Source: DASUFI01 sp036274635 (lineage in GTDB: Bacteria; Planctomycetota; B15-G4). From it: DNA of 41,120 nt. Both the position numbers and the translations under genes were made by a program. Below are positions 1-8,615 of this stretch, in pieces. Position 1 is the first letter of the stretch; each line of letters opens with the position of its first letter. The notes beneath the pieces are model-generated. The model was not told the origin of the DNA. It worked only from the letters and a program-made list of their open reading frames with translations, and ran no database searches. Where the stretch lies: positions 1 to 41,120 of the forward strand of contig DASUFI010000052.1 of NCBI GenBank assembly GCA_036274635.1, given 5' to 3'.

Positions 1-1
1 G

Positions 2-1663
2 AGCCTCGCCGATCCAGCGGCCTTCGTGGCCTTCCCCGTGGCGGCCGGCTTCATCGTGGCCGCCTTCGAGCTGATGCACCGCGCCCGGCGCGACCTCGCC
101 TACTCGCGCGACCTGCACGCGACCACCCTGGAGAGCATCGGCGACGGCGTGGTGGTCACCGACGCCGCGGGGCGAGTGACCTTTCTCAATGCCGAGGCCG
201 AGCGCCTCACGGGCTGGCGCAACGCCGAGGCCCAGGGCCGCCCGCTCGCCGAGGTGTTCCGGATCGTGGACGAGCCCACGCGGCAGGCCGCCGCGAGCCC
301 CGCCGAGCAGGTCCTGCGCGAGGGCCTGGTGGTCGGGCTCGCCAACCACACGCTGCTCCTCGCCCGCGACGGCCGCGAGATCCCCATCGACGACAGCGCG
401 GCGCCCATCCGCGACGGCCAGGGCGGCGTGGTCGGCGCGGTGCTCGTCTTCCGCGACGTGACGGCTCGGCGTCAGTCCGAGCGCGCGCTGCAGCAGGTCG
501 AGGAGCAGCTGCGGCGGCGCGTCGAGGACCTGGCCGAGGCCAGCCGCCGCAAGAGCGAGTTCATGGCCACGCTGGCGCACGAGCTGCGCAACCCGCTGGC
601 ACCCATCCGCAACTCCATCACGCTGCTGCAGCTGAAGGGGCCGCCGGATTCCGAGCTGACGGCCACGCGCGACGTGATCGACCGTCAGGTCCAGCACATG
701 TCGCGGCTGCTGGACGACCTGCTCGACGTGAACCGCCTCGGCCGGCACAGACTGCAGCTCCGCAAGGAGCGCGTCACGCTCGAGAGCGTCGTGAAGGCGG
801 CGCTCGAGACCGCGCGGCCCCAGATCGAGGCCGGCCGGCATCAGCTCCTCGTGCACCTGCCCGCCGAGAAGGTCTTGCTCGACGCCGATCCGATGCGCCT
901 GGCGCAGGTGTTCTCGAACCTGCTCGGCAACTCGGCCAAGTACACCGAGCCGGGCGGCCGGATCCAGCTTTCCGCCGCCCGCGAGGGCTCCGAGGTGCTC
1001 GTGTCCGTGCGCGACTCGGGCATCGGCATCGCGCCCGAGGCCCTGGGCAGCCTCTTCGAGATGTTCATGCAGGTGCCCGGCGCGATGGGGCGCGCGCAGG
1101 GCGGAGCCGGCATCGGGCTGGCGCTCGCCCGGGGGCTCGTCGAGCTGCACGGCGGCACCATCACCGCGCACAGCGACGGACCCGGGCAGGGCAGCCTGTT
1201 CACCGTGCGGCTGCCCGTCGCCGCCGGTGCCGCACCACCGGACCGCACGCCGGGCCGCGCACCGGCCCGCATGCGACCCTCCCTACCCGCCCGCCGCATC
1301 CTCATCGCCGACGACGTGCACGACAACGCCGACACCCTCGCGATGATGCTGCGCGCCCTCGGCCACGAGGTCCACGTGACCTACGACGGCGAGGCCGCCG
1401 TCGCCGCGGCCGAGCGGCTCCGGCCCGAGGTCGCGCTGCTGGACATCGGGATGCCGCGTCTCAACGGCTACGACGCGTGCCGCCAAATCCGCCAGCAGCC
1501 CTGGGGCCGCGAGATCGTCCTCGTCGCGCAGACGGGCTGGGGCCAGGAGGAGGACCGCCGCAAGTCCGACGAGGCGGGCTTCGACCGGCACCTGGTCAAG
1601 CCCGTCGACTCCGCCGCGCTGCTCGCCGTGCTGGCAGAGCTGCCGCGGACCGCGGCGCGCTGA
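2..1663 (+). CDS. Hybrid sensor histidine kinase/response regulator, 5' end outside window
   Basis: A two-component hybrid kinase: it should autophosphorylate on His and pass the phosphate to its own receiver. The frame is open to the window edge, so the true start lies upstream; a GTG at 26 is the first possible start inside and the residue numbers below count from it. A short hydrophobic stretch (1-15) looks like the end of a membrane segment. A PAS-like domain spans about 33-150, followed by a helix. HisKA has the H-box AHELRNP with His185, and the HATPase domain has the N-box around 297-305 and G-boxes DSGIGI (330-335) and GAGIGLA (360-366). A receiver at 423-540 has Asp429-Asp430, phospho-acceptor Asp473 and Lys525. 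There is no separate output domain, so the phosphate probably goes on to another protein. Ligand and partner are unknown. Confidence 0.93.
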   Translation, partial: SLADPAAFVAFPVAAGFIVAAFELMHRARRDLAYSRDLHATTLESIGDGVVVTDAAGRVTFLNAEAERLTGWRNAEAQGRPLAEVFRIVDEPTRQAAASPAEQVLREGLVVGLANHTLLLARDGREIPIDDSAAPIRDGQGGVVGAVLVFRDVTARRQSERALQQVEEQLRRRVEDLAEASRRKSEFMATLAHELRNPLAPIRNSITLLQLKGPPDSELTATRDVIDRQVQHMSRLLDDLLDVNRLGRHRLQLRKERVTLESVVKAALETARPQIEAGRHQLLVHLPAEKVLLDADPMRLAQVFSNLLGNSAKYTEPGGRIQLSAAREGSEVLVSVRDSGIGIAPEALGSLFEMFMQVPGAMGRAQGGAGIGLALARGLVELHGGTITAHSDGPGQGSLFTVRLPVAAGAAPPDRTPGRAPARMRPSLPARRILIADDVHDNADTLAMMLRALGHEVHVTYDGEAAVAAAERLRPEVALLDIGMPRLNGYDACRQIRQQPWGREIVLVAQTGWGQEEDRRKSDEAGFDRHLVKPVDSAALLAVLAELPRTAAR

Positions 1664-1675
1664 GGCGACCTCAGC
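1659..1675 (+). terminator. Short hairpin at the stop codon of the histidine kinase
   Basis: A 7-bp perfect stem (GCTGAGG / CCTCAGC) with a CGA triloop includes the TGA stop. No T-run follows, so it is only a possible attenuator or terminator. Confidence 0.3.
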
Positions 1676-1761
1676 CGCGCCCCACGTTGCAGATCGTCGA
1701 TGCCCATCGTGCAGTTCCTTTCGCGTCGCATCGCGACTCGCGGCCGCAGCGGCCCCGGCGC

Positions 1762-1777
1762 TGGCACACTGCGTGCT
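1762..1777 (+). promoter_or_regulatory. Sigma-54-like (-24/-12) promoter
   Basis: TGGCAC (1762-1767), five bases, then GTGCT (1773-1777). GG and GC are separated by exactly ten bases, as in the sigma-54 consensus TGGCAC-N5-TTGCW, with one mismatch in the -12 box. It lies about 95 bases before the stress-protein start at 1870, so the leader would be about 80 nt. No enhancer site or activator gene was identified. Confidence 0.4.
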
Positions 1778-1869
1778 GCATTCTCCGCGGGCCAGTCCAC
1801 GACGGGCGCCCTGGCAAGCCATCCGGCTTGACCATCCCGCCCGCGTCGCGCCCGCAGGAGCAAATCGTC

Positions 1870-2445
1870 ATGGGCAAGAAGGCTGTTTTCTGCATTGCGC
1901 GCGACATGACCCAGGCCGCGCGCATCGTCGACGACCTCAAGTCTGCCGGGTTCTCGAGCAACGACGTCTCGGCGCTGTTCCCCGACAAGGACACGACCCG
2001 CGACTTCGCCCACGAGAAGGGCACCAAGGCGCCCGAAGGGGCCACGACCGGAGGTGTCGCCGGCGGCGTGCTGGGAGGGACGCTGGGTTGGCTCGTCGGC
2101 GTCGGCACCCTCACGATCCCGGGCGTCGGCCCCTTCATCGCGGCCGGCCCGCTCATGGCGGCGCTCGGCGGTGCGGCGGTGGGCGGCGCGGTCGGTGGAC
2201 TGCTCGGCCTCCTCGTCGGCATGGGCATCCCCGAGTACGAGGCGAAGCGCTACGAGGGCAAGATCCGCGGCGGCAACGTGCTCGTCTCGGTGCACTCGGA
2301 GAGCTCGGACGAGACCAAGAAGGCCAAGGCCATCTTCGAGCGGGCCGGCGCCGAGGACATCTCGACCGCGGGCGAGGCGGGCGTGTCGGACAAGGAAGGC
2401 AAGGCGGGCAAGGAGCGCGGGCGGGAGGCGGGCGCAGGGTACTAG
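1870..2445 (+). CDS. Glycine-rich membrane protein of the general-stress/DUF1269-like type
   Basis: 191 residues. The N-terminal 40 residues form a ferredoxin-fold-like segment (AVFCIARDMTQAARIVDDLK), as in proteins annotated as general stress protein 17M-like or DUF1269. A long Gly/Ala-rich hydrophobic hairpin at about 58-118 could insert in a membrane, and a second alpha/beta half (about 120-165) ends in a charged Lys/Gly-rich tail. The ATG is supported by a Shine-Dalgarno AGGAG eight bases upstream; the longer upstream frame has no such support. The sigma-54-like promoter upstream would fit stress control. Biochemical function of the family is not known. The tail is low complexity. Confidence 0.75.
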   Translation: MGKKAVFCIARDMTQAARIVDDLKSAGFSSNDVSALFPDKDTTRDFAHEKGTKAPEGATTGGVAGGVLGGTLGWLVGVGTLTIPGVGPFIAAGPLMAALGGAAVGGAVGGLLGLLVGMGIPEYEAKRYEGKIRGGNVLVSVHSESSDETKKAKAIFERAGAEDISTAGEAGVSDKEGKAGKERGREAGAGY

Positions 2446-2468
2446 GGCCGCCGCCGGGACTCAGCTCC

Positions 2469-2665
2469 TCACGCCAGCCAGAAGTACTCGTCGAACAACC
2501 GATCCGTCGCCTGGTCCAGCTCGGCGAACGGCATCACCCGCTCGCCGAGCTGCGCCGCGGCCTCGCCGAGCGCGCGGACACGATGGCGTCTTCGGGCACG
2601 CGCCAGCTCCTGCGCATCACCCCGGCCGGCAGACGGTTGCTGTAGACCTTGAGGCGCGAGGTCTC
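2469..2665 (-). pseudogene. Decayed fragment of an unidentified gene
   Basis: The minus strand carries protein-like sequence in two frames. One reads KVYSNRLPAGVMRRSWRVPE, then after a shift another reads AAQLGERVMPFAELDQATDR and ends LFDEYFWLA followed by TGA at 2469-2471. No single frame joins them and no start is present. The composition looks like a real C-terminal domain, but I do not recognise the family. The rest of the 350-base gap between the stress gene and the hemerythrin gene holds nothing else I can support. Confidence 0.4.
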
Positions 2666-2797
2666 CGAGCTCTACGCCGAGGTCGTGGTCGGCCTCGAGC
2701 CGACCGCACGGCGGAATCCTGCGCGCGGCACGGGCGGCTCGCCGCGCGTGAGGCCGGCACGTCCGGACGTCCGGCGAAAGATGCGAAGGAGGCCACG

Positions 2798-3484
2798 TTG
2801 AGCGCGAGCCCGAACCCGGTTCCCGGCCCGCCGTGCCGTCGCGAGGTCCTGGTGGCGGGCGCCAGCCTGCTCATCGCCGGCTGCGCCGCGACACGATCCG
2901 AGGGCATGGCGTCAGGGACCGACGCCGAAGCCGAGGTGACGCCGGGCGAGGACCTGATGCAGGAGCACGGCGTGCTCGAGCGCCTGCTCCTCGTCTACGA
3001 GGAAGCCGCCCGCCGCCTGGAGGGCGGCGAGCCGCTCGATCCCGTCGTCGTGACCGAGGCCGCGGGCATCGTGCGGCGCTTCGTCGAGGACTACCACGAG
3101 CGGCTCGAGGAGCAGTTCGTGTTCCCGCGGCTCGTGGCTGCCGGAAGGGAGGCCGGTCTCGTGGACGTGCTGCGGCGCCAGCACGAGCGCGGCCGGCAGC
3201 TCACGGAGACCATCCGGGCCGGCGCCCCCGATGGGCGCGCGCTGGCGCCGCGGCTGCGGGAGTTCAGCCGGATGTACCGGCCGCACGCGGCACGCGAGGA
3301 CACCGTGCTGTTCCCGGCCTTCCGCGGGGTCGTCGGACGAGTGGAGTACAGGGAGCTGGGCGAGGCCTTCGAGGATCACGAGCACGAGCTGCTGGGCCCG
3401 CACGGCTTCGAGCGGACGGTCGCCGAGGTCGCCGCGCTCGAGGCGGCGCTCGGCCTGGAGGACCTCGCCCGCTTCACGCCGTGA
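2798..3484 (+). CDS. Hemerythrin-like domain protein with Tat/lipoprotein signal
   Basis: 228 residues from a TTG start, chosen because AAGGAGG lies five bases upstream and because the N-terminus then makes sense: twin arginines (CRREVLVAG, about 13-21) followed by a hydrophobic stretch and a lipobox LIAGC. The protein should be exported folded and lipid-anchored. The body is a four-helix hemerythrin/HHE domain: HGVLERLLLVYEEAARR, then DYHERLEEQFVFPRL with H and E ligands, RRQHERGRQL, and HAAREDTVLFPAFR. Such domains bind a di-iron centre and sense or carry O2 or NO; the ligand here is inferred. It overlaps the MFS gene by 4 bases (GTGA), so the two are probably translationally coupled. Confidence 0.82.
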   Translation: MSASPNPVPGPPCRREVLVAGASLLIAGCAATRSEGMASGTDAEAEVTPGEDLMQEHGVLERLLLVYEEAARRLEGGEPLDPVVVTEAAGIVRRFVEDYHERLEEQFVFPRLVAAGREAGLVDVLRRQHERGRQLTETIRAGAPDGRALAPRLREFSRMYRPHAAREDTVLFPAFRGVVGRVEYRELGEAFEDHEHELLGPHGFERTVAEVAALEAALGLEDLARFTP

Positions 3485-4656
3485 GCGCGCCGCGAGCGGG
3501 ATCGGCGGCCCGGTCGGCCGCCCTGCGCTTCGTGCTCACGATGGGGGTGGTCAACCTCCTCGCGGACATGACCTACGAGGGCGGGGCCAGCCTCAACGGT
3601 CCGTTCCTCGCGAGCCTCGGCGCGAGCGCGGCCGCGATCAGCATCGTGGCCGGGCTCGGCGAGTTCCTCGGCTACGTGCTGCGGCCCGTGGCCGGCGTCG
3701 TCGCCGACCGGCTGCGCAGGCCGTGGCTCCTGACCTTCATCGGCTACGTCCTGAACCAGCTCGCGGTGCCGGCGCTGGCCCTGGCGGCGGGCCTGCCGGC
3801 GGCCATGGCGCTCGTCCTCGCCGAGCGCGCCGGGCGCGCCATCCGCAAGCCCAGCGTGGAGGCGATGCTCTCGTACACGACCGGCTCGCTGGGCAAGGGC
3901 TGGGCCTACGCGCTCAACTCGGCGCTCGACGAGACCGGCGCCCTGCTCGGGCCGCTGCTCATGGCCCTCGTCCTCTTCCGCGGGGGCGATGCGCGCGCGG
4001 GCTACGCCCTGCTGCTCCTGCCCGCCGGACTGACGCTGCTGTCGCTGACCGGCGCGCGCGTCGCCTTTCCGGGGCCGGCACGCCTCGAGGTCGGGCACAC
4101 GGCCTCGGCGCGGGGCTTCTCGCGCCGCTACTGGGTCTACATGCTCGCGGCGAGCTGCTTCGCCGCGGGGCTGATGAGTTTCGAGTTCATCTCCGTCCAT
4201 CTGCAGCGCGGAGGCCTGGTGGCCGGCGCGGCCATCCCGGCGCTCCTCGCGCTGGCCACGCTGTGCGGCATCGTGGCGAGCCTCGTGCTCGGGAAGCTCT
4301 TCGACCGGCACGGGATGCCGGTGGTCGTCGGGGCGGTGCTGGTCTCGGCGGCCTTCTCGCCGCTGGTCTTCCTCGGCGAGCTGCCGGCCGTCGTCGCGGG
4401 GATGCTGCTGTGGGGCGTGGGCTACGCGACGCAGGACACGCTGTTCAAGGCGGTCATCGCCAGCGTGCTGCCGGAGCGCCGGCGCTCCAGCGCCTTCGGG
4501 CTCTTCTATGCAGGCTACGGACTCGGGTGGCTGCTGGGCAGCGTCGTGACGGGCCTGCTCTACGAGCCGTCGCGCGGGGCCGTGGTCGCCTTCTCGGTGA
4601 CGACACAGGTGCTGGCGGCGGGCATCTTCTTCACAGCGGGCCGGCGCAGATCCTGA
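3481..4656 (+). CDS. Major facilitator superfamily transporter
   Basis: 391 residues, start GTG at 3481 inside the GTGA overlap with the hemerythrin gene. About 11-12 hydrophobic segments run along the whole length, e.g. VVNLLADMTYEGG (first helix), GFLGYVLRP-like loop with a basic VADRLRRPW motif (the loop 2-3 signature of MFS), and a second-half KLFDRHGMP loop. The acidic ADMTYEGG in helix 1 and RAIRKPS in the loop after helix 4 resemble the family often annotated as MFS transporters with conserved R-x-P-S loops. Substrate is unknown. Coupling to a hemerythrin lipoprotein suggests a job in metal or redox stress, which is inference only. Confidence 0.85.
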   Translation: MSAPRAGSAARSAALRFVLTMGVVNLLADMTYEGGASLNGPFLASLGASAAAISIVAGLGEFLGYVLRPVAGVVADRLRRPWLLTFIGYVLNQLAVPALALAAGLPAAMALVLAERAGRAIRKPSVEAMLSYTTGSLGKGWAYALNSALDETGALLGPLLMALVLFRGGDARAGYALLLLPAGLTLLSLTGARVAFPGPARLEVGHTASARGFSRRYWVYMLAASCFAAGLMSFEFISVHLQRGGLVAGAAIPALLALATLCGIVASLVLGKLFDRHGMPVVVGAVLVSAAFSPLVFLGELPAVVAGMLLWGVGYATQDTLFKAVIASVLPERRRSSAFGLFYAGYGLGWLLGSVVTGLLYEPSRGAVVAFSVTTQVLAAGIFFTAGRRRS

Positions 4657-4738
4657 GGGCGATCGCGTCAGGCGGGCGCGATGACCCCGGGCCCAGCCGA
4701 CCCGCAGACTAGCGATCAGCCGATAGCCAGGCAGGGAC

Positions 4739-4975
4739 CGCGACGACTTCGAGGTCGACATCTCCTCGAGGGACCGGGCTCCCGGGTCGCCGGAGTCGAG
4801 ACGAAGGCGGGGGCCTCCGTGAGCGATTCTGACCTGCGCGGCCTGCGCAAGCTTCGGGATGCGGCGGGCAAACGCTTCGCGGCGAGCGTCGTGCACTACG
4901 ACGGCAGCGCGACGCTGCGCTTCGAAAGCGACCTGTTCGCGGTGCCGGTGCGCCAGCTGTGGGGGGCTGCGCGGA
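4739..4975 (+). pseudogene. C-terminal relic of a DUF4143-type AAA ATPase
   Basis: In two plus-strand frames the sequence reads DDFEVD and then, one shift later, LLEGPGSRVAGVETKAGASV and ASVVHYDGSATLRFESDLFA ending in VPVRQLW. This matches the nuclease-like tail (xVDFxLE...GVEVKASATV...YDG...AVPLxALW) of ATPases with a DUF4143 domain. The ATPase part, a start codon and an intact frame are missing, so it is a remnant. The rest of the 380-base gap up to 5038 shows nothing further. Confidence 0.6.
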
Positions 4976-5038
4976 CGAGGCGCGTGACGAGCACGCCCCG
5001 CCCGGCATGCCGCGTGCCCGCTCAGTTCGCTCCCGGCA

Positions 5039-5296
5039 TCACCGCGCGCTGGACGCGGCACTGCGCGCACCGCGCTTCGAGCGCACCGCGCCCTTGACCT
5101 GACGGACGACCTTCCGGCCCTTGGTCAGCGCCTTCTTCTTGAGGGCGCGGCCGCGGCGGGTCTTCAGGCCCTTGGCGACGGCCAGCGTGGCCAGGCCGAC
5201 CGCGGCCACGACGGCCGCGGTCTTCAAGCCCCGCCGGCGCCCGCCGCTCCTGGCCGTCTTGTCGCTGGAGGAATCCTTGCTGTTCCGGCTTGCCAT
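5039..5296 (-). CDS. Small basic single-pass membrane protein, function unknown
   Basis: 85 residues. A charged N-terminus is followed by one hydrophobic segment (AAVVAAVGLATLAVAKG, about 27-43) and a very Lys/Arg-rich C-terminal half (KKKALTKGRKVVRQVKG). It could be a membrane-tethered nucleic-acid or phospholipid-binding peptide. The ATG at 5296 gives the hydrophobic helix a normal position, but no convincing Shine-Dalgarno precedes it. I recognise no family. Two overlapping longer frames on the same strand look like shadows because they lack structured sequence. Confidence 0.45.
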   Translation of the reverse strand: MASRNSKDSSSDKTARSGGRRRGLKTAAVVAAVGLATLAVAKGLKTRRGRALKKKALTKGRKVVRQVKGAVRSKRGARSAASSAR

Positions 5297-5616
5297 GACG
5301 AGTTGCTCGCTTCGAGAGAGGGTTGCCCGGACGGTTCACCGCCGCCCGGGCGAGGGATGTCGAGGGGAAGGACGCACGATCCGTGCCAGCCCGCGGCCCG
5401 CGGCGTGGCGCGGGCGCCCCGACCCCGCCAGTAGTTCGAGAACTCAAGCCAATTCCGCGCCTCGCAGCCTGCGCCGCTCAGGTGCGCAACGGACCGAGGA
5501 TCGGAAGGGGAGCGGCACTCCCGTGGACCAAGTTGCAGAACTTGTCGGTCGTGCGGGTCGGACGCAGGCAGCAGCGTGCGCGCCGCAGATGCGGCCCCGC
5601 CGACCTCCGGCTCAGC
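5297..5616. other. Intergenic region without recognised features
   Basis: About 320 bases between the small basic protein gene and the end of the beta-propeller gene. No frame has protein-like composition and I see no strong hairpin or repeat. It should contain the upstream region of the minus-strand gene ending at 5039. Confidence 0.4.
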
Positions 5617-8385
5617 TCACGGCGTCGTCGCGCGCAGACCGTTGCTCGCCGCGAACCCCTTGGGCCCCGCCGGGTCCGCCACCCAGGCCTGCATCCAGAC
5701 CTTGAACCCCGAAGGCACTCCGCTCGGCCACGTCGACGCGAGCTGCGACCAGCCGGCCGCGCCGCTGGCTGAAGGGAGCACGGGGATGCCGAAGAGGAGC
5801 AGGTCGGCGTCGGGCACCATCGTGCCGCCCTTGAAGGGCGCGCCCAGGAGCGAGAGTCCGATCACGAGCGTGTAGCTGCTGCCCGCGAGCGCGTTGGCCA
5901 GCGTGAGCTGCACGGGCGTCCCGGCCTGCAGCGGGCCCGCCCCGACCAGCACGGGCTCGCCGTACGTGCCGGCCAGCGCCGAGCCCAGGTCCGTCCACGC
6001 GGCGAGGTTGGCGCCGGCGAGGTCGACCGCGTCGTCCGGCCCCGGCTGCGCGGCGCCCGCCAGCCGCAGCGATTCGCTGTAGAGCAGGTCGGAGGGGTCG
6101 CCCGAGAGCGGCGTGGTCTCCAGCAGCGCCGAGGCGGCGCCGTCGGCCGCGACAGCGACGAGCTGGCCGCCCGTCGTCGCCGCGTACCAGCGGCCGTCGA
6201 GCGGCGAGAGGTGCGCGGCCCGCGCCGGGCCGGGCAGGACCACCGCCGCCACCTTCGCGTTCGTGGCCGCGTCGATCACGTGCAGCCGCGGGTTGCCGCC
6301 GTCGAAGTTGCCGACGTAGACGAAGTCGCCGGCCGCGTCGACCGCCACCGTCAGCGGGAAGGTGATCGAGGGGACGGTGGCCGTGACGGCGGAGGCCGCG
6401 CCGGCGATGTTCACGACCGAGACGCTGTTGCCGAAGGCATTGAGCACCCAGGCCGTGCCGCCGTCGGGCGAGAAGGCCACGCGTACGGGGAAGTCGCCGA
6501 CCGGCACCTTCTTGATCTGCGCGTGAGTGACCCCATCGATCAGCAGGAGCTGGTCGTCGAAGCTGATGCACACCGCCAGGACTGAGCCGTCAGGCGAGAG
6601 GGCCATGCCGCTGAACACGTTGTACGTGGCGGTGACCGAGCCCATCTGCCCGGCCACCAGCGAGCCCGTCACGCTGCTCGCCGCGCCGGCGAGATGAATG
6701 AAGTGCACGCGGTCGGTGCCGGCGATCGAGGTGACGTAGGCCTGGCTGCCGTCGGGGGCGATGGCCACCTCGGCCGGGCGGCTGGCCACTGCCAGGTTGG
6801 CCACGCGGCTGCCCGAGGCCAGGTCGATGATCGAGACCGTGTCGGAGTCGCCGTTGCAGACCACCGCCGTCGTGCCGTCGGGAGAGACGGCGACGCCGAG
6901 CGGGCGATCGCCGGCCTGCGCGTAGCCGCGCACGCTGCGCGTGGGCAGGTCGAGCAGCGCGACGTTGCGCGAGATGTTGTTGGCCACCACCGCCGTCAGG
7001 CCGTCCGGGGCGACGGCCAGCGTGCGCGGGGCGTCGCCCTCGGCCGGCTCGCCGCTCGAGGCCAGCCCGAGCACGGCGCCCGCGGCGCCGTTGCTGTCGT
7101 ACAGGTGGCAGTCCTCGCGGAAGCGGTTGTTCAGGCCCACCACGCGGTGCGCCACCGGGCTGGCCGCGCACTCCGCCGTCGGCGCGAGCGGCAGCGTCTT
7201 GACGATCGTCTGGCTGGCCAGGCTGATGATCGCGGAGCTCTGGTTGGTCGCGAAGGCATACTGCCCGTCGAAGCTCAGCTCGATGTCGCCCACGATGCCG
7301 GTGAAGAGCGTGGCGGTCGTGGCGCCGGTGGTGAGGTTCACGAAGACCACCTCGTTGGAGAGCGCCCCGAGCGCGTGGCTCTTGTCGGGGGTGATGCGGA
7401 TCACCTCGTTCTGCAGGTCGCCCGTCGTGAAGCTGTGGGTCACGACGGGGGGCGCGGCCAGGAGGTCGATGGTCGAGAGCCGGTTCGTACCGAACTCGTG
7501 CCCGACGACGGCCAGTGCGCCGTCCGCGCTGACGTCCACGGAGGTCGGCGCGGCCGCGGTGGGGAGGTCGGCCACCACCGCGCCGGTGGCGACGGCGTAG
7601 ATCACGACGCGCGAGCCGCCCCGGTCGGGCAGCACGATGCGGGCGCCGTCCGGCGTGAGCGCGAACTGGGTCGTGATGTCGCCGAAAATGCCCGACTCGG
7701 GCGTGAAGAAGCTGCCGAAGACCCCCTGGGGCGCGCTCGGGAAGCTCAGCGTCTCGCTGAGCGAGCCGAGGTCGACGATCGAGAAGCTCGACGCGACGCC
7801 GTCGTTGATCAGGCCCACGACGGCCCGGCTCGAGTCGCTCGTGACGGCCACCCGGTAGGGCTGGCTGCCGGAGACGGGGACGGTGGCCACCACGACCGGC
7901 GCGCCCGCGGGCAGCGGCGAGAGGTCGAGCACGCTCAGCGTGTCATCGAGCGCGTTCACCACCACGGCCACGCTGCCGTCGGGCGCCACGGCGAGGTGCA
8001 GCGGGAAGTCGCCCACGTGCACGGTGTGCGTGATCGACACGCTGGCCAGGTCGAAGACGGTGACCGTGTCCGTGTCGCGGTTCACGACCAGGACGGCGCT
8101 GCCGTCGGGCAGGAAGGCCAGGTCGCGGGGCATGTCGCCTTCGGGATTCTCGTTCACGCTCAGCAGCTGCGCCGCAGCGAACTCCGGGCTGCCCGGCCGC
8201 GCGCCCGCCGCGGCGGCGGAGGACGCCAGCCGCTCCGGCCGGAGCCAGGTCGAGACGATGGGCTCGAGCCCGCCGTCCTCGAACGTGCGCCGCGAGAGGT
8301 CGGTCGAAGCCACGTGCTGGCCGAGCGCCGCCGGAGTCAGGACGAGCAGCGCGAGGAGGAGGGAGGTCGGCGAGCGATGGGCCAT
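5617..8385 (-). CDS. Secreted YVTN-family beta-propeller protein
   Basis: 922 residues from the ATG at 8385, chosen over an in-frame start 19 codons upstream because GGAG lies just before it and a signal peptide (SPTSLLLALLVLTPAALG, cut near Gln23) follows at once. The body is built of many repeats of the type PDGSxAVVVN...DTVSVxDL...THxVxVGDFP, the YVTN/surface-layer propeller repeat, probably two or more propellers. The last 130 residues form a separate module ending WVADPAGPKGFAASNGL, which recurs in the lectin gene at 17831-19000. No catalytic motif was seen. It is likely an extracellular binding or surface protein. Confidence 0.85.
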   Translation of the reverse strand: MAHRSPTSLLLALLVLTPAALGQHVASTDLSRRTFEDGGLEPIVSTWLRPERLASSAAAAGARPGSPEFAAAQLLSVNENPEGDMPRDLAFLPDGSAVLVVNRDTDTVTVFDLASVSITHTVHVGDFPLHLAVAPDGSVAVVVNALDDTLSVLDLSPLPAGAPVVVATVPVSGSQPYRVAVTSDSSRAVVGLINDGVASSFSIVDLGSLSETLSFPSAPQGVFGSFFTPESGIFGDITTQFALTPDGARIVLPDRGGSRVVIYAVATGAVVADLPTAAAPTSVDVSADGALAVVGHEFGTNRLSTIDLLAAPPVVTHSFTTGDLQNEVIRITPDKSHALGALSNEVVFVNLTTGATTATLFTGIVGDIELSFDGQYAFATNQSSAIISLASQTIVKTLPLAPTAECAASPVAHRVVGLNNRFREDCHLYDSNGAAGAVLGLASSGEPAEGDAPRTLAVAPDGLTAVVANNISRNVALLDLPTRSVRGYAQAGDRPLGVAVSPDGTTAVVCNGDSDTVSIIDLASGSRVANLAVASRPAEVAIAPDGSQAYVTSIAGTDRVHFIHLAGAASSVTGSLVAGQMGSVTATYNVFSGMALSPDGSVLAVCISFDDQLLLIDGVTHAQIKKVPVGDFPVRVAFSPDGGTAWVLNAFGNSVSVVNIAGAASAVTATVPSITFPLTVAVDAAGDFVYVGNFDGGNPRLHVIDAATNAKVAAVVLPGPARAAHLSPLDGRWYAATTGGQLVAVAADGAASALLETTPLSGDPSDLLYSESLRLAGAAQPGPDDAVDLAGANLAAWTDLGSALAGTYGEPVLVGAGPLQAGTPVQLTLANALAGSSYTLVIGLSLLGAPFKGGTMVPDADLLLFGIPVLPSASGAAGWSQLASTWPSGVPSGFKVWMQAWVADPAGPKGFAASNGLRATTP

Positions 8386-8564
8386 GACGGTCTCCGGGAT
8401 CGGCCGCGGTGGAGCATGGAGCGCCGGGCGGCTCGTGATCACGAAGGTACTCGACTTCTCCAGGATGCTGGGGGTGCCCGGCGGAGGCTCCCCATGTCAC
8501 GCATCCGCGCCACTTGCCGGCGAGGAGGGCCAGCAGCGGGTCGTCGGGGGGCTCGGCGGCCATA

Positions 8565-8604
8565 CCGAAACGTCGGATCTTGCAAATAACTACCGACGTT
8601 TCGG
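8565..8604 (+). promoter_or_regulatory. Inverted-repeat operator upstream of first AbiEi-type gene
   Basis: Perfect 12-bp arms CCGAAACGTCGG (8565-8576) and CCGACGTTTCGG (8593-8604) flank a 16-base AT-richer spacer that could hold promoter elements (TTGCAA, TAACTA). Each arm is itself a CCGA-N4-TCGG dyad. It ends 11 bases before the ATG at 8616. AbiEi antitoxins are known to repress their own operons by binding inverted repeats in the promoter, so this is very likely the operator. Confidence 0.7.
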
Positions 8605-8615
8605 ATCATGCCGCC

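Noticed and set aside
3376..5070. 564-codon minus-strand frame over the MFS and hemerythrin genes
   Set aside because: Low-complexity Arg/Glu/Ala sequence, antisense to two well-supported genes.
6694..8589. Long plus-strand frame (631 codons) opposite the beta-propeller gene
   Set aside because: Composition is His/Arg/Asp/Gly-rich without domains; it is the antisense shadow of a gene with clear repeats and a signal peptide.
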